The notes under the pieces are model-generated. The model saw nothing but the letters and a program-made list of their open reading frames with translations, did not search any database and was not told where the DNA came from. Positions 44,210 to 55,882 of a stretch of 64,000 bases of DNA are shown one piece after another (positions within the stretch are counted from its first letter, which is position 1; each line of letters starts with the position of its first letter). A program made the translations under genes and the position numbers. The DNA is taken from positions 69,455,249 to 69,519,248 of the forward strand of contig OZ038423.1 in the NCBI GenBank assembly GCA_964036155.1, read 5' to 3'. Origin of the DNA: Diploscapter coronatus. Lineage: Eukaryota > Nematoda > Chromadorea > Rhabditida > Rhabditidae.

Positions 44210-46909
44210 ATTCTTCCAAATTGTCAAAATTAAAGAAAACCGAAAAGAATCGATAGAAGATAAAGGAAAATCGCTATTTGTATTTGCAATGAAAATGCAA
44301 CATGTGCAAAGCGTTTGTAAACGCAGCGCAAATGGATAGAAGAGTATAATTTGTCATTTTTCTTGAAATGGTTTCACTTTTCTGACCCATTATTTTATTT
44401 ATTTAGATTTGATCACTCAAATATTATACGATTAACGATTGAGCCCTGAGCCTGATTTTAATTGTTATTCCTCCTCCTCGCACTTTTTACATACTACATT
44501 GCGAGCGAGACGACAAAAATCCGCCTTATCTTATACTCAAAATCGACTGGCTACAAATTGAATAATTGTCATGATTTCGTCACATAATATTGTTCAGCAA
44601 AATATTATTTACTAAGCACAATCTTGAAAGTTGATATTTGCTGCTATTTTAAAGATATTCATTGGTCTAAAAGAAATTTATTCTGAATTAAAAACTAGAA
44701 AGTTGATATTTCTTTATGATATCTGTAAAGTTTTGCATATTTTGCCATTCACCATCACATGGGATATATGAAATCTGCATCTAAATCCTCGAGCCTAATG
44801 AATAGATTGAGAATAAAAAGATGTAAGCCTTATCCCTATCTCCGTTGGCGTGGCTTTGATAGCAATTCTAATCCCATTCAACTCGATTCGCAGCTCTATC
44901 TTATTCCCTTTCCTCTACTCTCTTAGGTACATACACTCTCTAATTTAATTTTTATCTTGAATTCTCTTAAAATCTTACGCTCTATCAGTAATTTCATGTT
45001 CTACATTCTCTCACAATTTTATCTTTGTGATCTCTCAATATGATCTGCTATTTCATTTTACCCATACAATTGTCGACTGATTACCGGTTGCCTAGCGTCG
45101 TCCCCTGTGTGTGTAGAGCTGTACCTTCAGACGCACACCCTTATCCCTTCCCCATCCCTTTCATGCAATATCTCCCGCACCTAATCTAAACCCTGAGAAT
45201 AGATTTTAGGTTAAGCTGAAAATAGGTTAACCTAGAATTATAAGAAGTTTAATGCAACTGTCTCAGTTCTGTTTTATCAATTTTATTCACTTTATCACAA
45301 CCTAGATAGGATTTTGAGTAAAGCTATAAACTATCCCCTGCTAGAAATGGGTTACTCTGAAATTATGTAAATTTGAATCTAAACTTTTTATCATTTCTGC
45401 CGTTACCTAAGCTAGAGTTTGATTTATCTAAGTTGTGTTAATCTACCTCTTTGATACCATTAGCTAAGTTAAGTTAATGATTGTCCGAAGTTTGATTAAT
45501 TAATTCTAACATTTTAATCATATCGAATACAAGTTGTTTAGATTTTTACAAAAACTAACTTCAATGACTATTCCCTTAGTCGTTCGACCGCGCAAACATG
45601 CTCATTAACCGGTTAATTATCATCTAGAAGGGAAAATGATTTGAGATAGCATCTCATAACCAACTTCAATTGAAGCCTCTAATTTTCAGTTGAAAATATT
45701 GATTTTCTCACACCTACCTGTAAAGAAAAAGCTTATCTTCACTTCAGAATGTCTCAGTCGGAACTTAAATTAAAATTTTCTATGCTTAACCATTACGTTC
45801 TAGAATTTCTTTGATTCCTTCCTTTACTCTCTTCCAAATTAAACACGCTTCCTTGCAAAGGAGAGGATTGGTTAATTTTCAATTTCTTGAGAAAGTTAGG
45901 AAAATTCTCTTCTCTTATGTTAAAGCATAGGGCAGGTAACACAGGCTGAGGTAATTCATTTTGCCATTTATAGCAAGTAGGAGAATAATGAAATGTCATT
46001 TTCGTCATATAGGGGGATTTTGTACTTGTATTTCAAGCCGGGTTTTGGATTTCTATTTTTCCAGATATAACTATTTTTCTACAGTAAATAGTATATACAT
46101 CTTGACTAATATCTTGACGCCTTTGGTAGTGACTTAAATTCTAGCCAATAAGAGGCAGGCTTTGATTAATCCCGGCTTAATCCAGAAAGGATTTCATATA
46201 TCCCCTTCTCTTTTCTTTAAGACATAGATGAATACTCTAAGTGATAGGTAATCAGCAAGTAAGAAAAAAGACGAAGATAATGCATTTTCAATTTTGTCTA
46301 TACAAAATCCCGATATTACTGAGAACTAGGAAATTCTGAATCGTATATCACAGCCGGTTTTCAATTAGCTGTACTTTATCACTGATAAACTTTCCAGTTT
46401 TTATCAATTGGAAAATCCTCGGCTTGTCAGGAATTCACATTATGGAAATCTTATTTTTCACGGCGAATAATTGTATTGTCCTTAGAATGTTGAACAGAAC
46501 ATTCATTTTATTAGATAGATACCAGCACGATTTTTGAATGCAAAATGGCGTTTTTTGAAATTTCAAGCATAGGGACGAATAATTTTTGATCATAAAATAT
46601 TGTTTTCGAACTAAATATCGCAGCTTTGTTTACTAAGTTTACTAATTCATCAAATACCTTTCATTTATTAATGCTCGATTAGGATGATCGGCTAAATTTA
46701 GATCTGACATTTAAATTTATTTCATTTTAAAATTTCAGATTAGTCACTATTGAATTCTCTATCTATTATGACGGGATATTGAATTTCCCTATTCGAAGAA
46801 AATCTCAGTTTTCAGGTAGAAAAGTGCAATTTTACAGAAAATATTGACTATTTTAGAAATCGATCATTTTCGGCGAAAATTAATAAATCGATAAACATTT
46901 TGGCGCAAA
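44210..46909. other. Intergenic upstream of odr-3
   Basis: 2.7 kb of AT-rich DNA, with no supported gene. The 45060-45190 segment is locally richer in C (TGTGTGTAGAGC, CCTTCCCCATCCC). One AAAAAGCTTATCTTCA motif copy is at 45726. Because odr-3 expression in other nematodes is restricted to a few sensory neurons, this is where its upstream control elements should lie. Confidence 0.4.
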
Positions 46910-49900
46910 ATGGGCGCTTGCCAGAGTCAGGAAAACGCCGAGTTGGCAGCGAAAAACAAGGAAATCGAGAAACAGCTAAATGCCGATAAGCGGGCCGCTA
47001 GTTCCATAGTGAAGCTGCTGCTCTTGGGTAAATTAATTTCGCTTAATCACCATATATCGATATTTATAGTGAACTTGTAAACACAGTACGAAAACCCGTA
47101 TACTGTACTTATAATGTCGAAAAATCAATAATTATCGATTTTTCCTTTCAGGAGCTGGAGAATGCGGAAAATCGACTGTGCTGAAACAAATGCAGTATGT
47201 TTTAAGTCGATTTCAAAATTTTAAGTAACCGACTAAAACAAATTCGACGTTTAAAAGTTGTTTTCGTGTTCAACTATAACACCTGCTAAGACAAATGAAA
47301 TTCACTGACAAATGCCTATAACAGCGTGACTAATTATTTTGAAAAAATGACAAAAAAAAAGTTTTGCTAGATGTTTACCAAGTTCTAAAAATAGTAAATT
47401 GCGTTGAGAAAAATAAAATAATTTATTCGACTGTTGCAGGATTTTGCATAGCAATGGCTTCACGGAGGAGGAAGTTAATGAGAAGCGAGCGATCGTCTAT
47501 AATAATACCGTATCCTCGATGTGCACCATTCTGAAGGCCATGGATAACGTCCTGCATTTACCGCTAGAAGATTCCGACAAACAAGTACTGGGAAATTTTT
47601 AAAAATCGATAAAATTCAACTTCCTTTAAAACCCGCTCTATTGCTAAATGCTAATCTTATCCCTGCTAAAATTAGCATATTTTAAATTAGTTTTTTTTAT
47701 TTCAGAGAGATAAAGCAATCGTTTTAAAAGTCCAAGATATGGGTGAAGAATCGGAGCCTCTAACAGACGAAGTATCTAAAGCGGTTCAATCGCTATGGTA
47801 ATTAAGTGTTTAATTATCCAGATTAAAAACTTAACTAACCAAATTAAATACTTAATTAAGGTCCGATCCATCGGTGAAAAAGGCCTATGAAATGCGAAGT
47901 GAATACCAACTAACGGATTCTGCTAAATAGTAACATTTGAAATTCGAGGTAAAAGTTCTAAGGTCGAAATTTCAGTTTCCTGGATAATTGCGCTAGAATT
48001 TCTGAGCCCGGGTACAGGCCAACCGAACAGGATATTTTATATTCGAGAGTAGCGACGACGGGAGTCGTCGAGGTCAAATTCAAAATCAAGGAGCTCGATT
48101 TTAGGTCAGGATTTTCGAATTTATTTGTTGAAACAGAAATGCTGATCTTCATTAAAACTGCTAAAAATGAATCGTTCTATACTTTTCATGATGAAAATCA
48201 ATTTTTTTATCAATAAAAATGTTATTTAAGTTAGTTTCTTAGAAAAATCATTTTCTTTTTAGTTTTATGGCGAAAATCAGCTTTTTCTCTATAACAAGAA
48301 TTTTAATTATATTGCTATTCGAGTTTACAGCACTTTTTCTAACGCCAACGCTTTATTGATATAGATTTATGATGAAACATGTGTCATGCTTTCGGTTTTG
48401 TAGTCTTACTTCTAAGTTTACTGCCCTCTATATTTTCATGTGTTTAACATTAATCTAATCCACTTGGGTGCTGTTTTCTAACGTCGAGCGCTTAACTTCG
48501 TTTATTCATTTGTTTCAATGATATAGCGCGAGACGTTAGGTATATTATTGAAAATTAAGAGGTTTTAAGAAACAGATATAGAAATATCATTAAACTTTAA
48601 GAGAGAAAAAGAATTATAGACGAAAAGGCTCCCTAGCAACGTATATTGTATTGTTCCCTGCATACATTTTCCATATTGGAAAATGGATACAATTTCTAGA
48701 GGCAAGGTGATTTTAAGAGGGCGAAAAGATAATGGAGAAAATCCTGAAGATGCGAAATCCCCTATCTATGGAACAACAATAGATAAGATCCAGACATGTT
48801 AGATAAGATTCTAATCTGTCGTTTTCCTTTCGCACTCTGAACTCAACAATTGATTATTACGATCTCTAACTTTTCCATTTAAGCCTAGATTTCTAAGAAA
48901 GTTCACACATACCACGAGTTATGTGACAAGGAAGTGAGATTTGCAAAAATATGCAAAATGGTAGAAAATATCATGACGCAACACTTGACAATTATTAACT
49001 GAAATATAATTTGTTTAAAATAATTTCATTTTTATCATGATGTCATAATTTTATTTTGTTTATTTCCAGAGTTTTCGACGTCGGCGGTCAACGATCTGAG
49101 CGGCGAAAGTAAGGGGTTTAATTTAAACAGAACAACAAGGCAACGAGCTTCTCACGTGGTGTTTAATTTAACACCACGGAAATCCCCATATTATTCACGA
49201 GGATCACAAAAATCTCGTTAATTTTAAACGCATCTAAACATTGCAATAGTTACACTGTTCAACGAGGAAAAGTATGAGAAAGACCATTAATAAAAGTAGT
49301 ACGACGAAAATCTATGAAAATAGGCACTTAGAATGAGTATAAAATTGGAGTAAGATGTTAGAGGATTAGACTCTGATAGGGGATATTGGATATCAAACTG
49401 ATCGTAAATTTATTGAGTTTTATATATATTTTCTTTCTCTCTAGAGCTTCAAGCCTTTCATTCCAATCATTTTCTAAATATTCTACTCTCATTGGTTTTT
49501 GCCGTACTACCTTTATTAAATTTCGTGAGAAAGGATTGTTTTTCAATTAAGCTAAAACGTTGTTTATTTATGATGCAACTATTTAATTACTAGCTATAGT
49601 TCATAATTTAGATGGATCCACTGCTTCTCCGACGTTGAAGCGATAATTTTCATAGCTGCCATTTCGGAGTATGATCAAGTTTTATTCGAGGATGAAACTA
49701 CGGTAGAACTTACTTTGAACAAGGATCATAAAATTTGAAAAGAGATTTAAATTTAACAACAATTCAAAAGTTTAGAATAGATAAAAAGATATATACGAAA
49801 ATTGCGGAGGTGATAAAAAACCGAAAAAAATCAAATTTCTAGAATAGATGAACCGTTTTCAGAATCGTATGATTGAATCGATGCAATTGTTCAATTCGAT

Positions 49901-51191
49901 ATGCAATTCGACGTGGTTCATTTCGACGGCGATGATCCTTTTCCTCAACAAAAAAGATCTCTTCATGGAGAAAATCCAAAGGGTCAACATCACAACGGCT
50001 TTTCCTGATTATGAAGGTGGGAATCTTTTACTTTAAATTAAACTAAAATATAAAGAATTTTTAAAAAATAATATAAGAATTCTTGATTATCATGATTGGA
50101 CTTTTCTCTTACCCCATTTTAACTTCGAAAATTTTTCTACCATGAACTCTTTTGAAGAAGAATTACCAACTTAAGCATTCTTTATCATAGACTATTTATT
50201 TTGACTCAAACTTCAACGTTAATTTGTTGCAACCTTGATAATTAAAAATGCATTTTTGACTTAAAAAATCTTTAAAAAATACTACAGGAAATTGAAGATA
50301 TGATATTAAAACTGGTCGAAAATACGATATAAATGATGATTTTTAAAAATTTATTTTAATTTGATGATTTATAACTAAACTGTTAAGGAGGACAAAATTA
50401 TGAGGAGGCCGTGCAATTTATCAAGATGAAATTTGCCGAGCTGAATCTCAATCCTGACAAGAAAACGATTTACATGCACGAAACGTAAGCGAGTTTAAAA
50501 TCGTCAATTTAAGTAATCGTCATACTCTAAAGGTGTTTATTTTAAGGGAAATCTGAAATTTAATTTTCATATGTTCGGAAACTGTAATATAAGACGAGTT
50601 GAACCATGTAAAATTTATGGAGATTGTTAAATATTTGGCTTTTTTCTGAAGCTTTGAAAAAAAAAATTATATTTAAGCTAAAAATGAGCTCTAGCCCGGT
50701 TTAAAGTTCATTCTTCAAGAGTAACAATCTCACCCCTGGAAAAGTAGCTGCAATTGTTGCATTGTTACTAAGGACTAGCAGTATAAACGCGTTTTTAACG
50801 AAAATACACTTTTTGAATAGCTTTTAGAACGAAAACGAAAATCAAAATTCACAAACCGCTCGTACCTGATCTTTACATACGAAATGGCATAGGAAAAAAT
50901 CTTCTCCTATCAAACCCTATACTATTCGCATGCAACGATACTACAATGCAGCTACATTTCCCAATTGTCATTTTAAGATGGATCTTTGTGATCAGTTTAA
51001 GACAAATATTTAATAGCTCTAATAGAATGCTTGAAGGCTTCCTATAAAAATTGTGAACATTTCAAATAAAGTTTGCCTTTCAATTTCAAAAATTTAGCTG
51101 CGCCACCGATACGAACCAAGTCCAATTGGTCATATCATCAGTGATCGACACCATAATTCAGAAGAACCTGCAAAAAGCCGGAATGATGTAA
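46910..51191 (+). CDS. odr-3: Heterotrimeric G protein alpha subunit ODR-3
   Basis: Exons: 46910-47027, 47152-47194, 47440-47584, 47706-47797, 47861-47929, 47976-48104, 49070-49108, 49612-49702, 49863-50016, 50388-50484, 51098-51191; 356 residues, matching the length I recall for C. elegans ODR-3. It begins MGACQS (Gly2 myristoylation, Cys4 palmitoylation). The P-loop is [13 protein letters not shown], switch [13 protein letters not shown], switch [14 protein letters not shown], the guanine motifs NKKD and TCATDT. The C-terminus ends QKAGMM, without the pertussis-toxin Cys. ODR-3 signals in sensory cilia of olfactory and nociceptive neurons. The protein is nearly colinear with the worm one from memory. 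Exon 9 starts at TTTTCAG|AATCGT, not at two nearer AGs, because this gives the conserved ETTNRMIESM. Confidence 0.95.
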
Positions 51192-54100
51192 TGATCGACA
51201 AAATAACCCTTGACATTACTGATTTGTTGATTTTTTCCCAAGATTTCAAAAATTCATATGCATTATATCTCAATTTCGCTTCAAGATTCTAAGACTCTTT
51301 CTTCAACAAGAGAAAAATCCTGGTTTGTCCCCAAAATTAATACAATTGATGCTATGGTTTGCTAGAATGACGTCATATTGAAATTTCGATATTTTATGGC
51401 ATAACGTCAGGTCAATCTTGATCTATGAAAATATGATGTTTGAAAAAATCTACTTTTGTGATCACAACTTTAATTTTGACATTTAAATACTCAACTAGCT
51501 CAATTTACTATATACGCGAATCGATTTTGATATCTCCAAATTTTGATGAATAGCTATAGAAAATTCTGATCTCAGATCCTCTGAAATTATTTCAAAATTG
51601 TAAGATTTTTACGATATTATCAAATTCGAAAATAAAGTGAGCATGGATTAATTTGCAACCTTTTGGAACTAAAATATAATATGTTGCGGAGAATTTCTTC
51701 GAGGTTCAAGTTCGTAGTAGTCTTTTCTTACAGGAACCATCTTTTAGTTTGATTAATGATATGCCTAATTTGATATGGTTGCAGTCACGCTTTGCCATAC
51801 CGCTGTATCTTCTCTAGCACTGATCAAATTTATCGGGGCCGTACTCCCAAATTCATCGATACCTAAGTGGTAGGGATTGGTGATTCTGAATTAATTTTGT
51901 TCACAGATTCGGGATATATCGAAAGTAGAGATTAGATATCAATGAAGTTTCATTCTATTTCATTTTACGACTTAAGACTATTTTCTAACTTTTCCTTTCT
52001 GTATTTTTTACTTCTATACATATTTGCTTAGTTTTACGTCATCATAGACGCGGTCACTTCCTGACTTGCTCCATTTCCAGACTTTAGGATGGATAACCTT
52101 GTTGTTCCTAGGGAAAATCCCGGAACAATGGCTAAAGCATGGGCGACATCACCCTATAGAATCATATGAAAAGAAATGCCAAATTGAAAATTCCGGCTAG
52201 AGACAAAGTTCTTTTGAAGAGGAGAAGAATCAGAAACGAAGAAATACTATGAAAAACGAGAGAAAAAGGATATCAGAACCAGGAAACTAAATTTCTCGCC
52301 GTTTCCGTTCATGTGAAGATAAATTGTTTTCGGCCGAAAAATAACATTAACTTTCGAGAGAGCACTCGAGAATAAAGTTACTTTGAAATATTCAATCCGT
52401 TATGCCAGCCGGTTTATTCGCTGTTTTCAAGCCCTAGGTCAGTCCCGTGAAAAATCCCCTGAGATGTATAGGGCTTCCTGGAAATTCTGATCTATCGTTC
52501 TGCAAAATAGCCCATTTTTGACAGATCCTTTGCAACATTCGTGCTCTAAATTACAAAGGAATTATTTTCATTGACGCAATTTTTCGGAAATAATTCAGAA
52601 AAAAGTTGAAGCGTATCAATTTCCAGAATTATTTGTACATGATTCTCAAGTTTCATCTAGAATTTTGAAATGTTCTGAAATCACTTCTCCCGCTGTTCCT
52701 ATAATTCAAACAAATCCAATCTGAAAGAGAGTCGAATTTCAAAATTCCCTGACAACTTTTGATATTCTTGGGAATTTTCTAACTTCTCGAATCACAAGTT
52801 CTAAATTTTATCAAAATCCTATGCCCAACAAAAAGCTGATCTTAATTCCAGATTATTCGGAATCTGTTCAAACTGCACTTTTTCCTATTGAAAATATAAA
52901 GCCTTGTCTTTTTTTTTTAGGTTTTTATCGGGACCAAGTCCAAACTTTATGCCCTAGTCAAGTTCAGCCTTAGGGCTTTATTGTCTTCTGTCTCTAAAAA
53001 TTCCGTGCTATTTCTCTTTTTCTAAGCCCCACCCTCTAAAGATGGATTCGCCCCAAAGGGGCCTTATCGCCAACCCTATCTTGTCACAGTGCGTTGCTTC
53101 AAGAAAACATCGCTTTATTAGTCCGTTCAAATGTAGCTCTATTGGTCAGTTCTAAATTCTATTGTTAAATGGCTCATTGGTAGAATTATTAATCTATTAT
53201 TTTTGACAAAATCCACCTATTTCCGGTCCAAGAAGCCATTTTTCTGCAACAAACTCTGACGTATTTCAGGATAAATTGTTGAAATCCCTGAGGTCATGGC
53301 GCTATTTTTAAAATCTCCCGGATATTTCAGGATCTTGAGTGGATATCTTAAATTTCGAGTTTTCCCTTCTCTTTTCTCTTATCAATTTTCACGATCATCA
53401 ATCTTCCTCCTTTTCGTTTTTTTTTCATTTGAGCCTGGTTTTTAAGCATACCTTGCGTCATTAGCGTTGCTTTTCAATTTTCAAAGCGCAGAACACTTCC
53501 TTTCTAGAATTCATTAGCCACTGCTTGCATAATTGTTTTCCAATTTAATATTCAAGAATAACGGCTCAAAAATGGATCGGATATAAGGTTTTCCAAGATA
53601 TTTTCTAAGATCATTCTAATTGATTTGCTGAAGTGGCGTTTCCGGATTAGCTTTCAAATTTCTAACGTGAAGATTTTTCTTCTTTCATATGAAAATTTCT
53701 AATCCTTACTAATTTGAGTCTCGTGATCATAAGTTTTAGGCTTGAAATTTTAAAACATGTTTTGACATTTTGATATTATTGGCAAAATTTTAAGGATAAA
53801 TTTGTCCTTTTTCGAAATGATTTAAGATTTTTATTTGCGATGTCAGAGTTTGTTTTCTAAAATTTTCGATATAATATCAAAAAGTCACAAGTACTTTGGT
53901 TCATCTTTCTGGAGCTAATTTCCTTCTAGTGATTAATTGCGGATATCCTATCATCCATTCTCTTATCTTTAGTCAGTTTTCTTTCTCTCTAATAACTCTG
54001 ATAACAATCGCTCTTATCATTCTCTCAGGCCAATCTTCAAACTCGGTCCATCAACCTTTATGTTATCCGCTTTTTCGACTCTTTTCAACACATGTTTTGG

Positions 54101-55882
54101 TCTAAGTTTTCAACCGCTTTGATAAATTCGAAATTTCTCGACTCCTTATCAAATTTATACGACGAGGATCAATTCTTTCTTCCGTATAGTAGAACATAGG
54201 CCTAAAATTCGGATAGTATATCAAAAATGTTCATGAAGGCCAGCTCTTTTCCTTCACATAAGTCCAAGATCCGTCTAGAATAATATTTCAAGATGATTGA
54301 ATTTTACAGATTTTAGGAAGCAAGTTGACATTTCATATGACACTGATTTGTAGCTTTGTGTTTAGTTTTTCTATTTCTAAAATCGCGTGATATTTCTCAT
54401 ATCTCTTGGGATTTCGTATATCCTCACATGGCCTAGGATGAAAAATTGTCTCCTATTTACGAGACGTGTCACAAATACGCTCCAGCATATTGTAGCTATC
54501 AGGAAATCTTTAAATTTAGCTCTTCTTGCAAATATTCGCTAATGCTAACATTTAACGATAGGACATATTTTTAGTCTTTGCCAGTTTTATCGAGATTTCA
54601 TATATCCGGATTCCAAAGCCCTAAAATCTATCTTTCAACTTTATGTCTTCTCATACAAATACTCGACTTCCTTATTCAAATACCCATAAATTTTAATGCG
54701 ATCTTTATTTTATAGGCGCTTTACCCGCATTTCTAAGTTACAGTAGGAAATTTTTGCGAAAATATGATGCTATCCAAAAGGGACTTTGCCCTATAAACTT
54801 GAACCTATGATCATTTTATAGGCACATTCCTTTCATGATCTGTCATTTCCAGGCATTTTTGATTAGGAAAAGTTTAGCTAAAGTTTTACTTACTTTGTTC
54901 TTTCTCTGCATGGAAAATGCATTAGAGACTTCACGATGAGGAAAAAGACTTCGGATTTGAATTTAAATTTACGATTTTCGGAGAAGAATTTAGAGTTTTC
55001 TGCATAGAAATTGGATATTCACTTTTTTCATATTTGAACCCAAAATGATGTTATTGTTTTTTTCTTGGGCATTTGATTTTTAGGTTTTATTCTTAAATTT
55101 GTTGTCTAAACTTTTGATTTTCAGGCTAAAATAGGTTTATTTTATCGCAAACATCATAGTTGAGAAATGTTTCATATAATTCGCGCACTATTCAATTTCA
55201 ATTATTCATCCAAGAGTCGTGGAAATTGTTTTCAGACAATTATGCCCCGCATTCGCTATTTTATGTGGAAAATGATTACCTTTGTGGGAAAATGAAAATG
55301 AACAGTGTAAAATGCCGATGTTTTGAAAATATCGCATTTTTGTGGTTTCACTAAAAACGAATAATTCGTGTTCACTTTTCAATACAATATGTTTCGAAAT
55401 TCAATTCTTTCTAATATAAATTAGAAAAATTGCCTTAAAATTCATTTCCCCATCCAAATTTTGATCTCATTTTTCCATTCAACTTGTCAGTTTTGTGCGT
55501 TACTTATTCATGTGAAACTTGTCTTCATTTTTCGAGTCAAAATTTTGACAAGTTTCGAAATTTTCGACATTCCACGGGTTAAAATAACCAAGTGGAACAT
55601 CATTTCTGGGAGCAAGTTCGACCCCTTAAAATTTACAACATGATTTTCCTAGAAAATCTCGCTCTCTTATTTTCAAAATAATGATCTCCAAACACATGCA
55701 ACATCACTTTTTATCTCTAGCCTTGAGCTCGTGAATATTCATAAATTCGCCCATCGTTGAAATTGGATTTTCGTGAAAACTACGTAGAAAATGTTGACTT
55801 TTCGGACATTCAAATTTTCATTCAAAAATTCGAATATTTTTCAAAGATTTCATTTTCTTTCAGATATTCACATTTTCTAAAC
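51192..55882. other. Intergenic, 4.7 kb, no gene recognised
   Basis: AT-rich DNA between odr-3 and the globin. Open frames are short and have no paired splice sites. One AAAAGCTGATCTTAAT copy is at 52831. GCCCCAAAGGGGC at 53050-53062 is a tight palindrome. A TTTCTTTCAG acceptor at 55853-55862 ends just before the globin start, suggesting a non-coding first exon or trans-splicing. Confidence 0.4.

Noticed and set aside
49846..49862. Alternative odr-3 exon 9 starts at AGs before TTTTCAG
   Set aside because: One gives an early stop and the other adds residues not present in G-alpha proteins; the TTTTCAG acceptor gives the conserved ETTNRMIESM.
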